The notes below the pieces were generated by a model. It made no database searches and had not been told where the DNA came from. It saw only the letters and a program-made list of their open reading frames with translations. DNA of 64,000 nt, taken from contig NC_064621.1 of the NCBI RefSeq assembly GCF_023898315.1, forward strand, positions 121,654,561-121,718,560, in the 5' to 3' direction. The position numbers and the translations under genes are program-made. How positions within the stretch are numbered: the stretch's first letter is position 1; every line of letters begins with the position of its first letter. Positions 11,230 to 21,957 of the stretch are shown one piece after another. Source of the stretch: Schistocerca nitens. Its lineage: Eukaryota; Arthropoda; Insecta; Orthoptera; Acrididae.

Positions 11230-12149
11230 TAACATGATTTGAACTTCTTTTTAAGTAGTTGCATACACAATTTCCTCTTGTTTGTAAATTTCTTTTCTTT
11301 CACATACTTGTATATTATAAATGGAATACTTGTCTTCAGAAGTCTCTCTTCAATGTCATGTTTATTACAAATTGTTGTATGAGACAGAACAAATGTTTTT
11401 TTAAATTATCATGTAGTCTTGTTGTGTGACCATGACTATTTAGATACTCATACAGCTGATCATGGAGTGCCCTTAGGAAAATCATGACTCTTTCACTTGC
11501 ATATTTCAAATGATTTTCAGTCACAACAGAAGTGTCGAGACTGGTATTACATGTTTCACAATCATCTGGCACATCTATGGCTTTTAGCACATAGCCTGCT
11601 ACATAGGCTAAGGATTGTTGATCTTCTACAGACTCGATGATACCATCTGAGTAAGAATAAATTTGCTCAGGTGTATCAGTGCCATTCATCTCACATTCAC
11701 TTAAATGTTCACTACTACCACTAGCTGCCAAAAAGTGACACAAACTGCTCAAGGGAGTGTAATCATCATTTTCACAGTTACTTACACTCATGGCTTTGAA
11801 AGGCAAAGTCATATGATTGACAACACAAGTCTTCAGAGCTTGTACAAACTGAAAACAAGTTGGGTTTGTATTAGCAATACCATGTTGTCTTATACAACAA
11901 AAGAAATTTTCTAAAGCATCTTGATTGAACACCTTTAAATTTAAGTACTTAAAGCCAACCACTTTCAAGGTCTTCCACAAGAAAATAATAGACTGTAATG
12001 TAATCTGCCAACCTTTCATGAAGCTAAACATATTAGTCTTGTTTCTTCCCGTTTTTAAATCTATTATTTGCCAGCTGCCTATTTCCCTCAATATGCTATA
12101 CCACATTTCTAAATGTGGCGAATTTTCTGATAAAGCACACCTAAATTGT
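11230..12149 (-). pseudogene. THAP9-like P-element transposase, C-terminal third
   Basis: On the minus strand this segment resumes the transposase in the same frame in which the upstream part is cut. The sequence FRC at the junction is present on both sides within the 14-bp duplication. It gives ALSENSPHLEMWYSILREIG, KGWQITLQSIIFLWKTLK, and NQDALENFFCCIRQHGIAN, where the Glu is at the position of the third catalytic acid of P transposases. A C-terminal helical region follows with LAYVAGYVLKAID and a Cys pair. It is open for about 270 codons to the stop at 11336, with weak similarity possible below that. The open frame suggests moderate age. Confidence 0.82.
12136..12149. repeat. Left copy of 14-bp target-site duplication
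   Basis: CACACCTAAATTGT occurs here and again at 14503-14516, immediately outside the paired PLE insertion and nowhere between. In the transposase it encodes the same few residues (QFRC) on both sides. That is what a single insertion with staggered cuts would leave. Confidence 0.88.
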
Positions 12150-13310
12150 GAGACCTGAGTTTCTCCTGGCGTATACAACTTTCAAATAACTTCCGGGAAT
12201 TCAGCCAGGTAACACTTTCAGCGACCGCCGATATTTCGGCGGGAGAACACCCCGCCATTTTCAAGGCAAACTGCAACGGACAGGCGGCGTGCATGCAAAT
12301 TTAATACCTCGGTTCTGCGACAGAAGCAGGAAAGATAACACACACACTGAACACTAGTGCCACCAAAGATGACCAAAGTCAGAGCTATCGATAGTGAGAC
12401 TATGAATTCACAGGTGAGGCAGCACTGACTCTGTTCCTCTGTTTTTTGACAAGGGAGAGAGCCGGATTCCAAACAGAGTTTAAACAGAAACCTCCATCCC
12501 TGTTAACGAGGTTGCTCGCTAGTTTAATCTCAACTGCCTCCTTAATGACACTGTCCCAATAGCTGGACGTGCATGCCAATATCTCGGTGTTATTATATAA
12601 CATGGGGTGACCAGTATCCAAGCAATGTTCGGCAATAGCAGATCTATTTGGCTGCTGTAATCGTGTGTGCCGTTTATGCTCAGTACATCTGTCCTCCACG
12701 GTCCTGATAGTTTGACCAATATATGCCATACCGCAGCTACAGGGAATACGATACACACCTGCCTTACGCAATCCAAGATCATCCTTAACGGAACTCAAAA
12801 GTGCTCTAATTTTAGATGGAGGTCGGAAAACACATTTCACATCGTATTTCCGTAAAATACGACCGATCTTATTGGACGTGTTTCCTACGTAAGGCAAGAA
12901 GGCAGTAGACTTAGGTGTTGACTCAGAATTATCATCAATCACCCGATGTACAGTTGGTCGATAGCGCAACGCACGTTCAATCTGTCTATCACTATACCCA
13001 TTTTGACGGAATGTAACTTCAAGATGGGACAGCTCAGCTGGCAAAGTCTCAGCGTCAGAAACGACATGTGCCCTGTGTACCAAGGTACGAAGTACCCCTT
13101 CACGCTGAGCCGAATGGTGACAACTATTAGCTTGTAAGTACAAATCGGTGTGAGTACGTTTCCTGTAGACTGCATGTCCCAATGATCCATCATCCTTCCT
13201 CCTAACCAACACGTCGAGAAAGGGAAGGCAACCATTCTCTTCCACCTCCATCGTAAAACGAATGTTCGGGTGGATCGAGTTCAGATGTTCTAGAAAGACA
13301 TTCAAATTTT
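12150..13310 (-). mobile_element. Penelope-like element, left arm of head-to-head pair
   Basis: A 5'-truncated PLE copy is read on the minus strand. Its open frame 13305-12400 gives 301 residues. The first part is the end of the PLE reverse transcriptase (FLEHLNSIHPNIRF, then CLPFLDVLVRR and YRKRTHTDLYLQANSCHH, the PLE thumb blocks). A GIY-YIG endonuclease follows (GVYRIPCSCGMAYIGQT, RCTEHKRHT, AIAEHCLDTGH, and the EIKLAS catalytic Glu). A 3' region of about 220 nt follows. The outer end carries 30 nt (12150-12179) that the right arm lacks. The inner end at about 13310 abuts the right copy. PLEs are retroelements whose reverse transcriptase is nearest to telomerase. Confidence 0.88.
12223..12270 (-). 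ncRNA. Hammerhead-ribozyme-like motif, mirror copy (left arm)
   Basis: This is the exact reverse complement of the motif at 14412-14459, in the 3' region of the left PLE arm. The same fold and the same departures from the hammerhead consensus apply. Confidence 0.35.
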
Positions 13311-13314
13311 TTCC

Positions 13315-14502
13315 CCGCCTGTTTCTTTAGATACGTTGACGATACCTTCGTTGTTTGGCCTCACGGTAGGGAAAATTTGAATGTCTTTCTAGAACATCTG
13401 AACTCGATCCACCCGAACATTCGTTTTACGATGGAGGTGGAAGAGAATGGTTGCCTTCCCTTTCTCGACGTGTTGGTTAGGAGGAAGGATGATGGATCAT
13501 TGGGACATGCAGTCTACAGGAAACGTACTCACACCGATTTGTACTTACAAGCTAATAGTTGTCACCATTCGGCTCAGCGTGAAGGGGTACTTCGTACCTT
13601 GGTACACAGGGCACATGTCGTTTCTGACGCTGAGACTTTGCCAGCTGAGCTGTCCCATCTTGAAGTTACATTCCGTCAAAATGGGTATAGTGATAGACAG
13701 ATTGAACGTGCGTTGCGCTATCGACCAACTGTACATCGGGTGATTGATGATAATTCTGAGTCAACACCTAAGTCTACTGCCTTCTTGCCTTACGTAGGAA
13801 ACACGTCCAATAAGATCGGTCGTATTTTACGGAAATACGATGTGAAATGTGTTTTCCGACCTCCATCTAAAATTAGAGCACTTTTGAGTTCCGTTAAGGA
13901 TGATCTTGGATTGCGTAAGGCAGGTGTGTATCGTATTCCCTGTAGCTGCGGTATGGCATATATTGGTCAAACTATCAGGACCGTGGAGGACAGATGTACT
14001 GAGCATAAACGGCACACACGATTACAGCAGCCAAATAGATCTGCTATTGCCGAACATTGCTTGGATACTGGTCACCCCATGTTATATAATAACACCGAGA
14101 TATTGGCATGCACGTCCAGCTATTGGGACAGTGTCATTAAGGAGGCAGTTGAGATTAAACTAGCGAGCAACCTCGTTAACAGGGATGGAGGTTTCTGTTT
14201 AAACTCTGTTTGGAATCCGGCTCTCTCCCTTGTCAAAAAACAGAGGAACAGAGTCAGTGCTGCCTCACCTGTGAATTCATAGTCTCACTATCGATAGCTC
14301 TGACTTTGGTCATCTTTGGTGGCACTAGTGTTCAGTGTGTGTGTTATCTTTCCTGCTTCTGTCGCAGAACCGAGGTATTAAATTTGCATGCACGCCGCCT
14401 GTCCGTTGCAGTTTGCCTTGAAAATGGCGGGGTGTTCTCCCGCCGAAATATCGGCGGTCGCTGAAAGTGTTACCTGGCTGAATTCCCGGAAGTTATTTGA
14501 AA
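13315..14502 (+). mobile_element. Penelope-like element, right arm of head-to-head pair
   Basis: This is the mirror copy of the left arm. Bases 13372-14502 match the reverse complement of 12180-13310 (1,131 bp) wherever I compared them, and all 301 predicted residues are identical. This copy reaches about 55 nt further 5', so it includes the reverse-transcriptase catalytic block FFRYVDDTFVVWPHG (YVDD codons at 13332-13343). The frame then runs to a stop at 14280-14282. The GIY-YIG motifs are as in the left arm. The 3' region ends at AGTTATTTGAAA and meets the target-site duplication directly. Both arms keep open frames, so the insertion is young compared with the P element it broke. Confidence 0.88.
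14412..14459 (+). ncRNA. Hammerhead-ribozyme-like motif in PLE 3' region (right arm)
   Basis: The RNA could fold as a small type I hammerhead: stem I TTGCC with GGCGG, a core TTGAAAA in place of CTGANGA, stem II GGCGGG/CCCGCC around a 7-nt loop, then GAA, a minimal ATAT stem III, and C as the cleavage base. Hammerheads are known in the terminal repeats of PLEs, and this one lies where a 3' repeat would. The core departs from consensus at C3 (T) and G8 (A), two bases that pair with each other, and there is one extra U before stem II. Activity is doubtful. Confidence 0.35.
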
Positions 14503-14516
14503 CACACCTAAATTGT
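14503..14516. repeat. Right copy of 14-bp target-site duplication
   Basis: This is an exact copy of 12136-12149 at the outer end of the right PLE arm. Flanking bases differ on both sides (G/A before, G/T after), so the duplication is 14 bp. Confidence 0.88.
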
Positions 14517-16268
14517 TTTCCATCCCTGGGATATTGCTCATTACTGTTGAGTGAATCAAAGAGTTTATCTACCTTTTCCACAAACTCAGCTGTGTGTATA
14601 GCTTCAGATGGTAACGTGTGAGTAGAAACATATGTTTCAATTGCAGCTGCAACAGTATGGCTCATTTGTGCAGCAGCAACTTTTACCTTCATTTTGACAT
14701 GGGAATCAGAAAAGTTAAAGTGTTGTGCTTTTAATTTGGGTAGAGTTTTGAACCGTTTTTTTTTTTTTTTTTTTTTAATCCAAAAAGAACACTGTACTGA
14801 TGTACTCAAACTTTGCTGCTTTGTGAGGTTCAAATTGAATTTTATTATCTATCAAAGCATTTCTAGTGTTTTTGAGCAGATGTGGTACATCATAAATGGT
14901 AACAATTGGTTGATTATTGACGACAAAATGAAATATACTGGGCTTCAACAAATTTGCTTCACGCAGTTGCTTAAGGGCTTTTTGGTTTGTTGCATTCTGG
15001 TCACATACAGTACAAACCACTTAGAACCCAATATTCTGTAGTTCACTTATGATGTGAACAATGAGTGATTTCAAATGGGTGTAGTGGAAAGTGGTTGCGG
15101 TAAAGTAATATGCTAGAACTTGTTTCCAAGTTCTGTGAATGCCTTTCAGCATAAAAACCAATGCTTGACTAGCAGCTACAGGTGAACGTCCTAAATGACC
15201 CAAGTCCTGATACCCATAGATTAGCTGTTTGTGTGCATCATAGTACATACCATCATCCAGAGATATTGCATCACAAAGTAGAGCACAATACTTGTCATTT
15301 TCATGCATATTACTTACTTCCCATGCTAAAAAGTGTAATAAAGCTGGATTAAGTCCTGTATCAAATGGTATGTGGGAAAGCACTCCCTTGGGCAGCCTGA
15401 CAGATGGAAGGGAGAAGTATGTGGCCAAATATCTGTAAAACCGGGTCCTACGCTTATAAATAGATTAAGCAAATGCCTTATCTTGTATAGACCACCGTAC
15501 TGCTGTGGGCTGCATATTGGCATTTCTTAACTGACTATTAATAAAAGTTTTAGTCACATCATTCAACGCTTCTTCAATTAACTGAAATTTCCTGTCATCA
15601 TACAACTCTTTTAGAATTTTCAATTTATTCCTCTCATTCTGTAGCTGTTTTTTCAATTTACACACTCTGGAAACTGTAATTCTATGCAGTTTATACATTT
15701 TGTTTTCTTGGAGTTAATCACGTTTAGAAACGTCAGATCCTATTACACCTGGACTACTTTCAACATCATAAACAGGTGAGGATAAAAAGCTGTACTCACC
15801 ATCATCTGTGCTCTGTAAAGGGGGACTGCTTCGTTGTATTACTGTTGATTTTGCATTGTGACCTGTCTCGTGCACACTTATATTTGCACCCGATGTGGTG
15901 AAACCGCCACCACCACCAGTGTAACACAGAAGGGTGGGGGGAGGGTGATACAACACCAATTCCATGTGCTTTGGTATAACACCAGGATTTAGCCTGTGTC
16001 TAGTAAAGTTCACAAAATCTGCTTCATTAAAATGATCCTCACACACATAATAATAACTACAGTTGACACCTTCATCTATATTACAGATCAATTTCCACTT
16101 CTTTAAAGTCTCACTTTTTGATGCAGCTGGAAATTTATAGAAATGTTTCTTCTTGTGTTTGGAATTTGTTTTTACATAATAACTACTCCTGCATCTGGGA
16201 AACTTGCACGAGTATTTCAATTTCAATCTCAAACTGGATTCTTCTCTTCCTGTATGATCCATCCTCAT
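14503..16268 (-). pseudogene. THAP9-like P-element transposase, N-terminal two thirds
   Basis: The copy starts at an ATG near 16268. Residues about 18-110 form a THAP domain with the C2CH zinc pattern (CKFPRC ... CEDHF) and the closing NPGVIP block. A low-complexity linker follows, then a Lys/Leu-rich coiled coil (KLKKQLQNERNKLKILKELYD), as in P transposase dimerisation regions. The RNase H-like core follows with LLCDAISLDDGMYYD and VVCTVCDQNATNQ, holding two catalytic Asp residues, and VPHLLKNTRNAL. Three in-frame stops (15714-15716, 15465-15467, 15021-15023) and a frame change at a long A tract (about 14757-14777) make it inactive. The protein continues at 12149 beyond the PLE insertion. 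Both parts together come to about 860 codons, close to THAP9. Confidence 0.85.
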
Positions 16269-16274
16269 GTGTCT

Positions 16275-17390
16275 GAAATGTTATTCAAACCAAAAATTAG
16301 GAACGGGAAAAAAGATCAGGTATGGTTTACATTGATTAATGTTAAAGAAAACTCAATGTGAAATTAATTTCACTATCAAAAATCATATTAGCTTATGTCT
16401 AAATGCAGCTATCCTGTACTGAAGTATTGATAACTGTTATCATGGCTTGTAATCTGATGTGGTATTGCTACAAAATAGTGAAAAAACGAAACAAATTCTC
16501 ATTTCTACTACGGATATGCACATCACTCTATATATAACTGCGTGGGAGTAATTGTTCTATATTCGACACTACTTCGTTAAACAGTGCTATCAGGCAGTAG
16601 AAACACTGCTTATTGTACCATTTCAGTATATTTCAGCATCTAGATACCATGGTAGATACCAAATTCAACTGTACATTATCAGTAACAGTTACAGCTGTAA
16701 ATCTGTATTACAATGTGTTGAGCATTAAAGTGCGAGAAGATTTCTACTGCATTGGATATTGCCACAATAATACGTGTAAATGTCCAACTTCTTGAAGGAC
16801 CTGCTTTGTGTCACTTCCAAACAAATGTCTTATTATGTGAGAACACAACCTTTGTCGATACAACAGCAACAAACACTTTTAACCTGGATAGAGTGTTATG
16901 TACTGTACAGAATATTTACTGTTGAAAACGGGAAATAGAACACACTCGAGGCATTATGAATCAATTGTAACACGTCCAATATTTGGTATGTAGTAAACGG
17001 CACAATAAATGGTACTTATTATGTCACTAAGAGTACTTCGTGGCAAAAAGGAAGATGAATCAAAGCCAGAATTATATTCCATTACAGGATTCGGAAAGTT
17101 GAATACCAACTATGTCAAAAGCTGCTAGCATGGGATTCTCTATGAAATACGAGGAAATATGAACAGAAATAAGAAATATACTTACTCTTTAAGTAAACTG
17201 AGCAACGGAAACTGTATTTCTTTGCAGGAACAAATATACAGGAGTCCACAGAACGTAATGTGATGATACAACCTCGTGTTCTATATGAAACAAAAGTAAA
17301 AAAGTAAATACTGAATCATCACACCATCAAATATTACGAATGCATCCAAAAATTAAGCAGAATAATAGCAACATACTTACACTGCAATTT
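16275..17390. other. P-element 5' flank and unassigned sequence
   Basis: There are short frames only. The first few hundred bases are probably the non-coding 5' part of the P element, but no terminal or subterminal inverted repeat could be matched to the other side. Confidence 0.4.
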
Positions 17391-17399
17391 AAACGAAAA

Positions 17400-19195
17400 A
17401 GCACTATCACGTTGCTACGATACCAAAACAATTATGGAAGACTACGTCATCCAATAGGAACACGAGACTATAAATTGCTAAACTTGCAGCGCTCCAAGTG
17501 GCCTGGGACCAAACCAACGTCGTGTTACCGGAAATCCCTATATGAGTTTCACCCCCCTGGATACCACCCCTCTATACCAATATTCCCCCATGTACATAGT
17601 CTGACTGCTGCTAAACATTACCTCAATCACAACCCACCTGACTCCAAACCTACAACGACCTTCTTGCTCACCTTAATCAACTTTATACTTATGAACAACT
17701 ACTTTACCTTAGAATGGCAGACATACAAATAGATCTGGGGTTTGGACATGAGAAACAGAATGTCTTGTTCCAGTACCAAACTTTTCATGAGTCACTTGGA
17801 GGGGCTCTCCTGGGGTCCATTAGCCTTCACGCCTGGTTTGATTTAGATACATTGATGACGTCTTTGCCAGATAGTCATGGAGAGGTTGACCTGTTAAAAT
17901 TTTTGGAATATCTAAATTAGTAATACCTAAATTTCAACATGATGCTATTCATAATGCCATGCCACTTTCCATGGTGTTGACCTCATCCTCACTGAGGGTC
18001 AACTACACACTTCTGTCCACATTAAACCTACTAACAAGCAACAGTCCTTACATTTTGACAGTTGCCATCTTTTCTACATCAGATGTTCCCTCCCATATAC
18101 CCTTGGCATTCGAGGCAAATGTATTTGTCCAGATTCAGACAGTTTACACCAATTCACCACTATTCTAACTTCATTCTTAACTGGACACAATTACCCTACC
18201 AGCCTAGTTCAAAAACAGATTTCCTGGACCATCATGTCCAATCCTTGTACTGGTGATCCTTCCAAAAGACAACTTAGGAATACACTTTGTCACTCAATAC
18301 TATCCTAGTCTTGAATGTATTAATGAGCTAATTTGATACAGCTATGACTTCCCAAAATTGTGCCCCGAAAGGTCCATTCTGGCTGACATTTTGCGTGCTG
18401 GATCTAAATAGCTTTTTATCACCTCTCCCCCCAATCTCAACAATATCCCGGTCAGACCCTACGCTCCTTCTGCACCCATTTACCTACCCATGGCGCCTAC
18501 CCCTTCAACTGTCCCCGCTGTAAGATTCGCTCTATGCACCCTTGTATCACGACCTATACCAGCCCTGTAACTGGTGAAACATATACTGTCAAAGGCCACC
18601 TGTGAAATGACATGTCGTGTGTCGGCTGTTATGTAAACACCCTTCATCCTTTTACATTCATCAGTTTTGATGAATGGGCATAGGCAGAGTGTATATACTG
18701 ACAACACAAAATATCATGTTGCAGAGCATGCTCTACAACATGGGTCATGACCTCGATGCCTGTTTCACCACATTTGCTTTCTTGATTCCTCACCCTCACA
18801 CCAGTTTCTGAAAATTGTGCAGGTGGGAACTGGCATTACAGTATGCCATCAGTTCTGACATTAATTTATGATAATTTCTTTGGTCTCAACTTTTCCTTTC
18901 AGTAACAATTCCTTCCTTCCCTCTCCTTTAGTTTTCTACATATTTTATTTTCTGGCCTGTCTATTTTTCTTCTCCACCCCCTCCACCTGTGTGCAACTTG
19001 CCATAACTCTCCCCATTTCTTAAACCTTACCAGTACTTTTCCTTCACTCCTTTTCCTTCCCCTTCAGCTCTTTTGCCAGAAAAAGGAGCCACTGGCTCTG
19101 AAAGCTTGCATATTCCGGTAACCTTTGTGTGTGTTTTCCCCTGCTGCCGCGTAGTAGATTTTTAATCCAACCAATTGTATTTTCAAACACTGATT
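17400..19195 (+). mobile_element. Decayed Penelope-like element (PLE-A)
   Basis: Plus-strand blocks in PLE order: a thumb region near 17.96-18.2 kb (GQLHTSVHIKPTNKQQSLHF, then SLPYTLGIRGK). A Cys-rich run into a GIY-YIG domain follows near 18.43-18.68 kb (CPRCKIRSMHPC, TSPVTGETYTVKGHL). A long pyrimidine-rich 3' region ends with SFARKRSHWL-like and CTTGCATATTCCGGTAACC wording near 19.1-19.15 kb. The reading frame is broken many times. It meets PLE-B tail to tail near 19.2 kb. The 5' limit is uncertain. Confidence 0.65.
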
Positions 19196-19204
19196 ACTAT
19201 CATT

Positions 19205-21000
19205 GAACGAGTGGGAAGCATAGATTGGTACTCACCAAATAGAAGAAATGTTGAGTCACAGACAGGCACAATGAAAAAGAGTGTTAAAATATGGCACTGA
19301 GCCTGACTGCAGCTGTCTGACGTGAGCAGTAATGTGCTGGGGTGGGTGGTGAGGATAAGGACGTGGCATAGGGACAGGAGAGGGGTAGGAACAGCAGGTT
19401 AGGGATGGGGGAAGGTGCAGTGCTGCCTGTGGGAGCATGTAAGGATATTGTGTGGACAGGGTAGGGCTGCTACATGCATTGTCAGGAGGCTGTGCTGGTG
19501 GAGGGAGATGAGAGTAGAGAAGAGGAAAAGACCAGTAGGATGGTTGACAGGGTAGAAAGTGTGTGTAGTGGTGAAGACAGACCAGGGAAGGTGGTAGGTG
19601 GTGGACAGAGATTAGGGAATGTTGAGGACATGTGATTACAGGAACGAAGGCTGTGTTCATAGGGAGAGTACCCACCCGCACAATTCAGAAAACCTGGTGT
19701 TGGTAAGGAAGAATCCAGATAGTGCAGGCTGTGAAGTAGTATTTAAAGTTAAGCACATCGTATTGGGTAGCAAGTTCAGCAACTGGGTGGTCCAGTTGTT
19801 TCTTGGTCAAAGTTTGGTGGCGGGCATTCATAGAGACAGACATCTTATTAGTTGTCACACCCATGTAGAAAGAGCACAGTGGTTGCAGCTTAGTTTGTAG
19901 ACCACATGGCTGCCACTGCATGTAGCCCTGCCTTGATGGGGTAGGTGATGCCTCTGACAGGACTGAAATAGGTGGTTGTCGGTTTTGCATCCAGGTCTGT
20001 TGCTGAGAGATGAATCATGTGGCAAGAGATGGACAAGAATGTTGCGTAGCATCGTTGGATGGCAGAATACCACTGCGAGGGGTGGGGAGAATATTCCTCA
20101 TTTCAGGGTACGATGAGAGGTAGTCGATACACTGGCAGAGAGAGTGATTCAGTTGCTCCAGTCCTGTGTTGTATTGGGTCACAAGAGGAGTGCTCCTTTG
20201 TGGCCAGACAGTGAATATGAGGGAGGTGGTAGCTCACTGGAGATAAAAGGCATGGGAGATGTATTTCTGGACTGAATTTGGAGGGTATTTCAGTCTGTGA
20301 AGATCTCGGTGGGAACACTGGGATATTTGCTCATCACTATAGATCTGACGACCATGGGTCACCAGCCTGTATGGAAGTGACTTCTTGGTGTGGAATGGGT
20401 GGCAGCCGTTGATGTGGAGGTAGTGTTGGTGGTCAGTAGGTTTGATGTGGTCGGAAGTACTAATACTTGAGGTGGAGGTCAACATCGAGGAAGGTGGCTA
20501 GTTGGGTCGAGGGTGTAGTTTGTAATAGTGAACAGGAAGGAGGTCGTAAGTTTGGTGTAAGTCAATCACTGGAAAAGATAGCATTCAATAGCAGCAAGGC
20601 CACAGGCATTAGGGATGTTAGTGTAGAGAGAAGTGGCATTCTCAGTAACGATTAGGACATCAAATGAAGGTGTTGGTCTGTGAGAGCAGGCAGGATTATA
20701 AGGTTGGGATCAGTTTAAGTGGTGGATTGTGGTTCTTTTTGCATATGTAAGGTGGGTTCCCATGTTGATGGATATAAAGCAAAGATAGATGTTAGGAAAT
20801 TCTGGAAAGTTAACGGGATGATTAGGTGGAAGTGGGGGTGGATCGCAGTTGGATGGAAGAGTGAACTGAGTCAGGCAGGATTCAGTGTTGCTTTTGGATT
20901 TAGTCTGATTTGATAGGCTTGGTGTCAAAAAAGTGTTACCACAGTAACGATCAGGAGAAGCAGAGAAAGTCACCATGAGCAACTGTATCCTCACCTACTT
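19205..21000 (-). mobile_element. Decayed Penelope-like element (PLE-B), opposite orientation
   Basis: The minus strand carries a reverse-transcriptase trace (ATSLYTNIPNACGLAAIECY, near 20.6 kb). Then come the thumb (HIKPTDHQHYLHINGCHPFH, near 20.4 kb), a GIY-YIG start (GSHVVYKLSCNHCAL, near 19.9 kb) with ARHQTLTKKQLDHP after it, and a proline-rich 3' region. The 3' end reads GCCTGTCTGTGACTCAACAT then TTTGGTGAGTACCAATC near 19.2-19.27 kb, the same terminal wording seen in the foldback repeats at 23.2 and 53.8 kb. It is broken in many places and is a different subfamily from PLE-A and from the young pair at 12-14 kb. Confidence 0.7.
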
Positions 21001-21169
21001 TTACTTCTCCTTTGAAAGCATCACCTACAAAACAAATCTGTGGTACAGCAAGTGGCACCTGCATGATCCCATCCTATGCCATTCTATTTGTGGGACATCT
21101 GGAGCAGACTGTTCCCACTCGTCCGTGAGCTGGAGAGTGCCCACTTACCTGTGGGGCACCATCTCGGCT

Positions 21170-21335
21170 GTGACTTCTTTTGTATCACTTGTCTCTTAGC
21201 ACCTTATCTGTCTGCACAGACAGTAGAAGATGATGCTACTGTACAATTTAGATTCATACATATGATCTAAAACTGAAGCAGCTTTTTCTAATCTTGTTTT
21301 TTAATGTATTTTACGGAATTGTGACAGTGAAGTTA
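21170..21335 (+). repeat. Dispersed A/T-rich repeat, copy 1 of 3
   Basis: The sequence from CTTCTTTTGTATCACTTGTC through TATCTGTCTGCACAGACAG and ACAATTTAGATT to TTTTACGGAATTGTGACAG recurs with substitutions and small gaps near 58.19-58.37 kb and 58.79-58.98 kb. No coding capacity is visible. In this copy it lies at the 5' side of PLE-B and may be PLE-associated. Confidence 0.65.
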
Positions 21336-21339
21336 TCTG

Positions 21340-21652
21340 GTTGTGTACAACAGGTCTAGAGGATGTTTTTACTGGCCACCTGATTCTGCTGTGATGGTTT
21401 TCAATTCATTGACAGAAAGTCTACATTCAGTAGTGCAGAAATACCTGGATCATGCAGTAATAGTTGTAGGTGACTTTAACCTACTGAGTATAGCCAGGGT
21501 TGTCTGTGGATTTACTGCAGCAGGTACAGACACAAAGTCTTGCGAAGCTCTTTTGAACATGTTTTCCGAAAACTGTCTTACGTAACTAGTTTGAAAGCCC
21601 ACACACAATGGAAATAGTTCGGCCTTGTAGTTACTAACAGGCCTAATGTAAC
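21340..21652 (+). mobile_element. LINE endonuclease fragment
   Basis: The plus strand gives a piece of an APE-type endonuclease: YWPPDSAVMVFNSLTESL, then YLDHAVIVVGDFNL (the GDFN catalytic block), and further on a tail resembling TNRPNVT. It is cut off at the right by a tRNA-headed SINE. This is an isolated scrap of a Jockey/CR1-like LINE with no RT in reach. Confidence 0.6.
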
Positions 21653-21957
21653 TTCCTGGCAGATTAAAACTGTGTGCCGGACTGAGACTCGAACTCAGGA
21701 CCTTTGCCTTTCGCGGGCAAGTGCTCTACCATCAGAGCTACCCAAGCCCGACTCATGCCCCATCCTGACAGCTTTACTTCTGCCAGTATCTTGTCTCCTA
21801 CCTTCCAAACTTTACAGAAGCTCTCCTGCGAACCTTGCAGAACTAGCACTCCTGAAAGAAAGGATATTGCGGAGACATGGCTTAGCCCCAGCCTGGGGGA
21901 TGTTTCCACAATGAGATTTTCACTCTGCAGCGGAGTGTGTGCTGATATGAAACTTCC
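21652..21957 (-). mobile_element. tRNA-headed SINE, full unit
   Basis: The reverse complement starts at a tRNA-like head (GGGTAGCTCTGATGGTAGAG as box A, GTCCTGAGTTCGAGTCTCA as box B) and is followed by CACACAGTTTTAATCTGCCA. On the other side lies a body with GCCATGTCTCCGCAATATCC and GAGTGAAAATCTCAT. The anticodon loop reads CGCGAAA, so U33 is missing and it is not a working tRNA. A second head follows directly at 21949. Confidence 0.72.

Noticed and set aside
12400-14282. A duplicated host gene pair in inverted orientation
   Set aside because: The 301-residue frames are PLE reverse transcriptase plus GIY-YIG endonuclease, the frame opens with no ATG on the element side, and a target-site duplication encloses both.
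19256-19681. A proline-rich secreted protein
   Set aside because: The frame is the pyrimidine-rich 3' region of a decayed PLE read in sense. No signal or domain is present.
21660-21750. A tRNA gene
   Set aside because: Box A and B are clear, but the anticodon loop lacks U33, the head continues into a SINE body, and a second partial copy follows in tandem.
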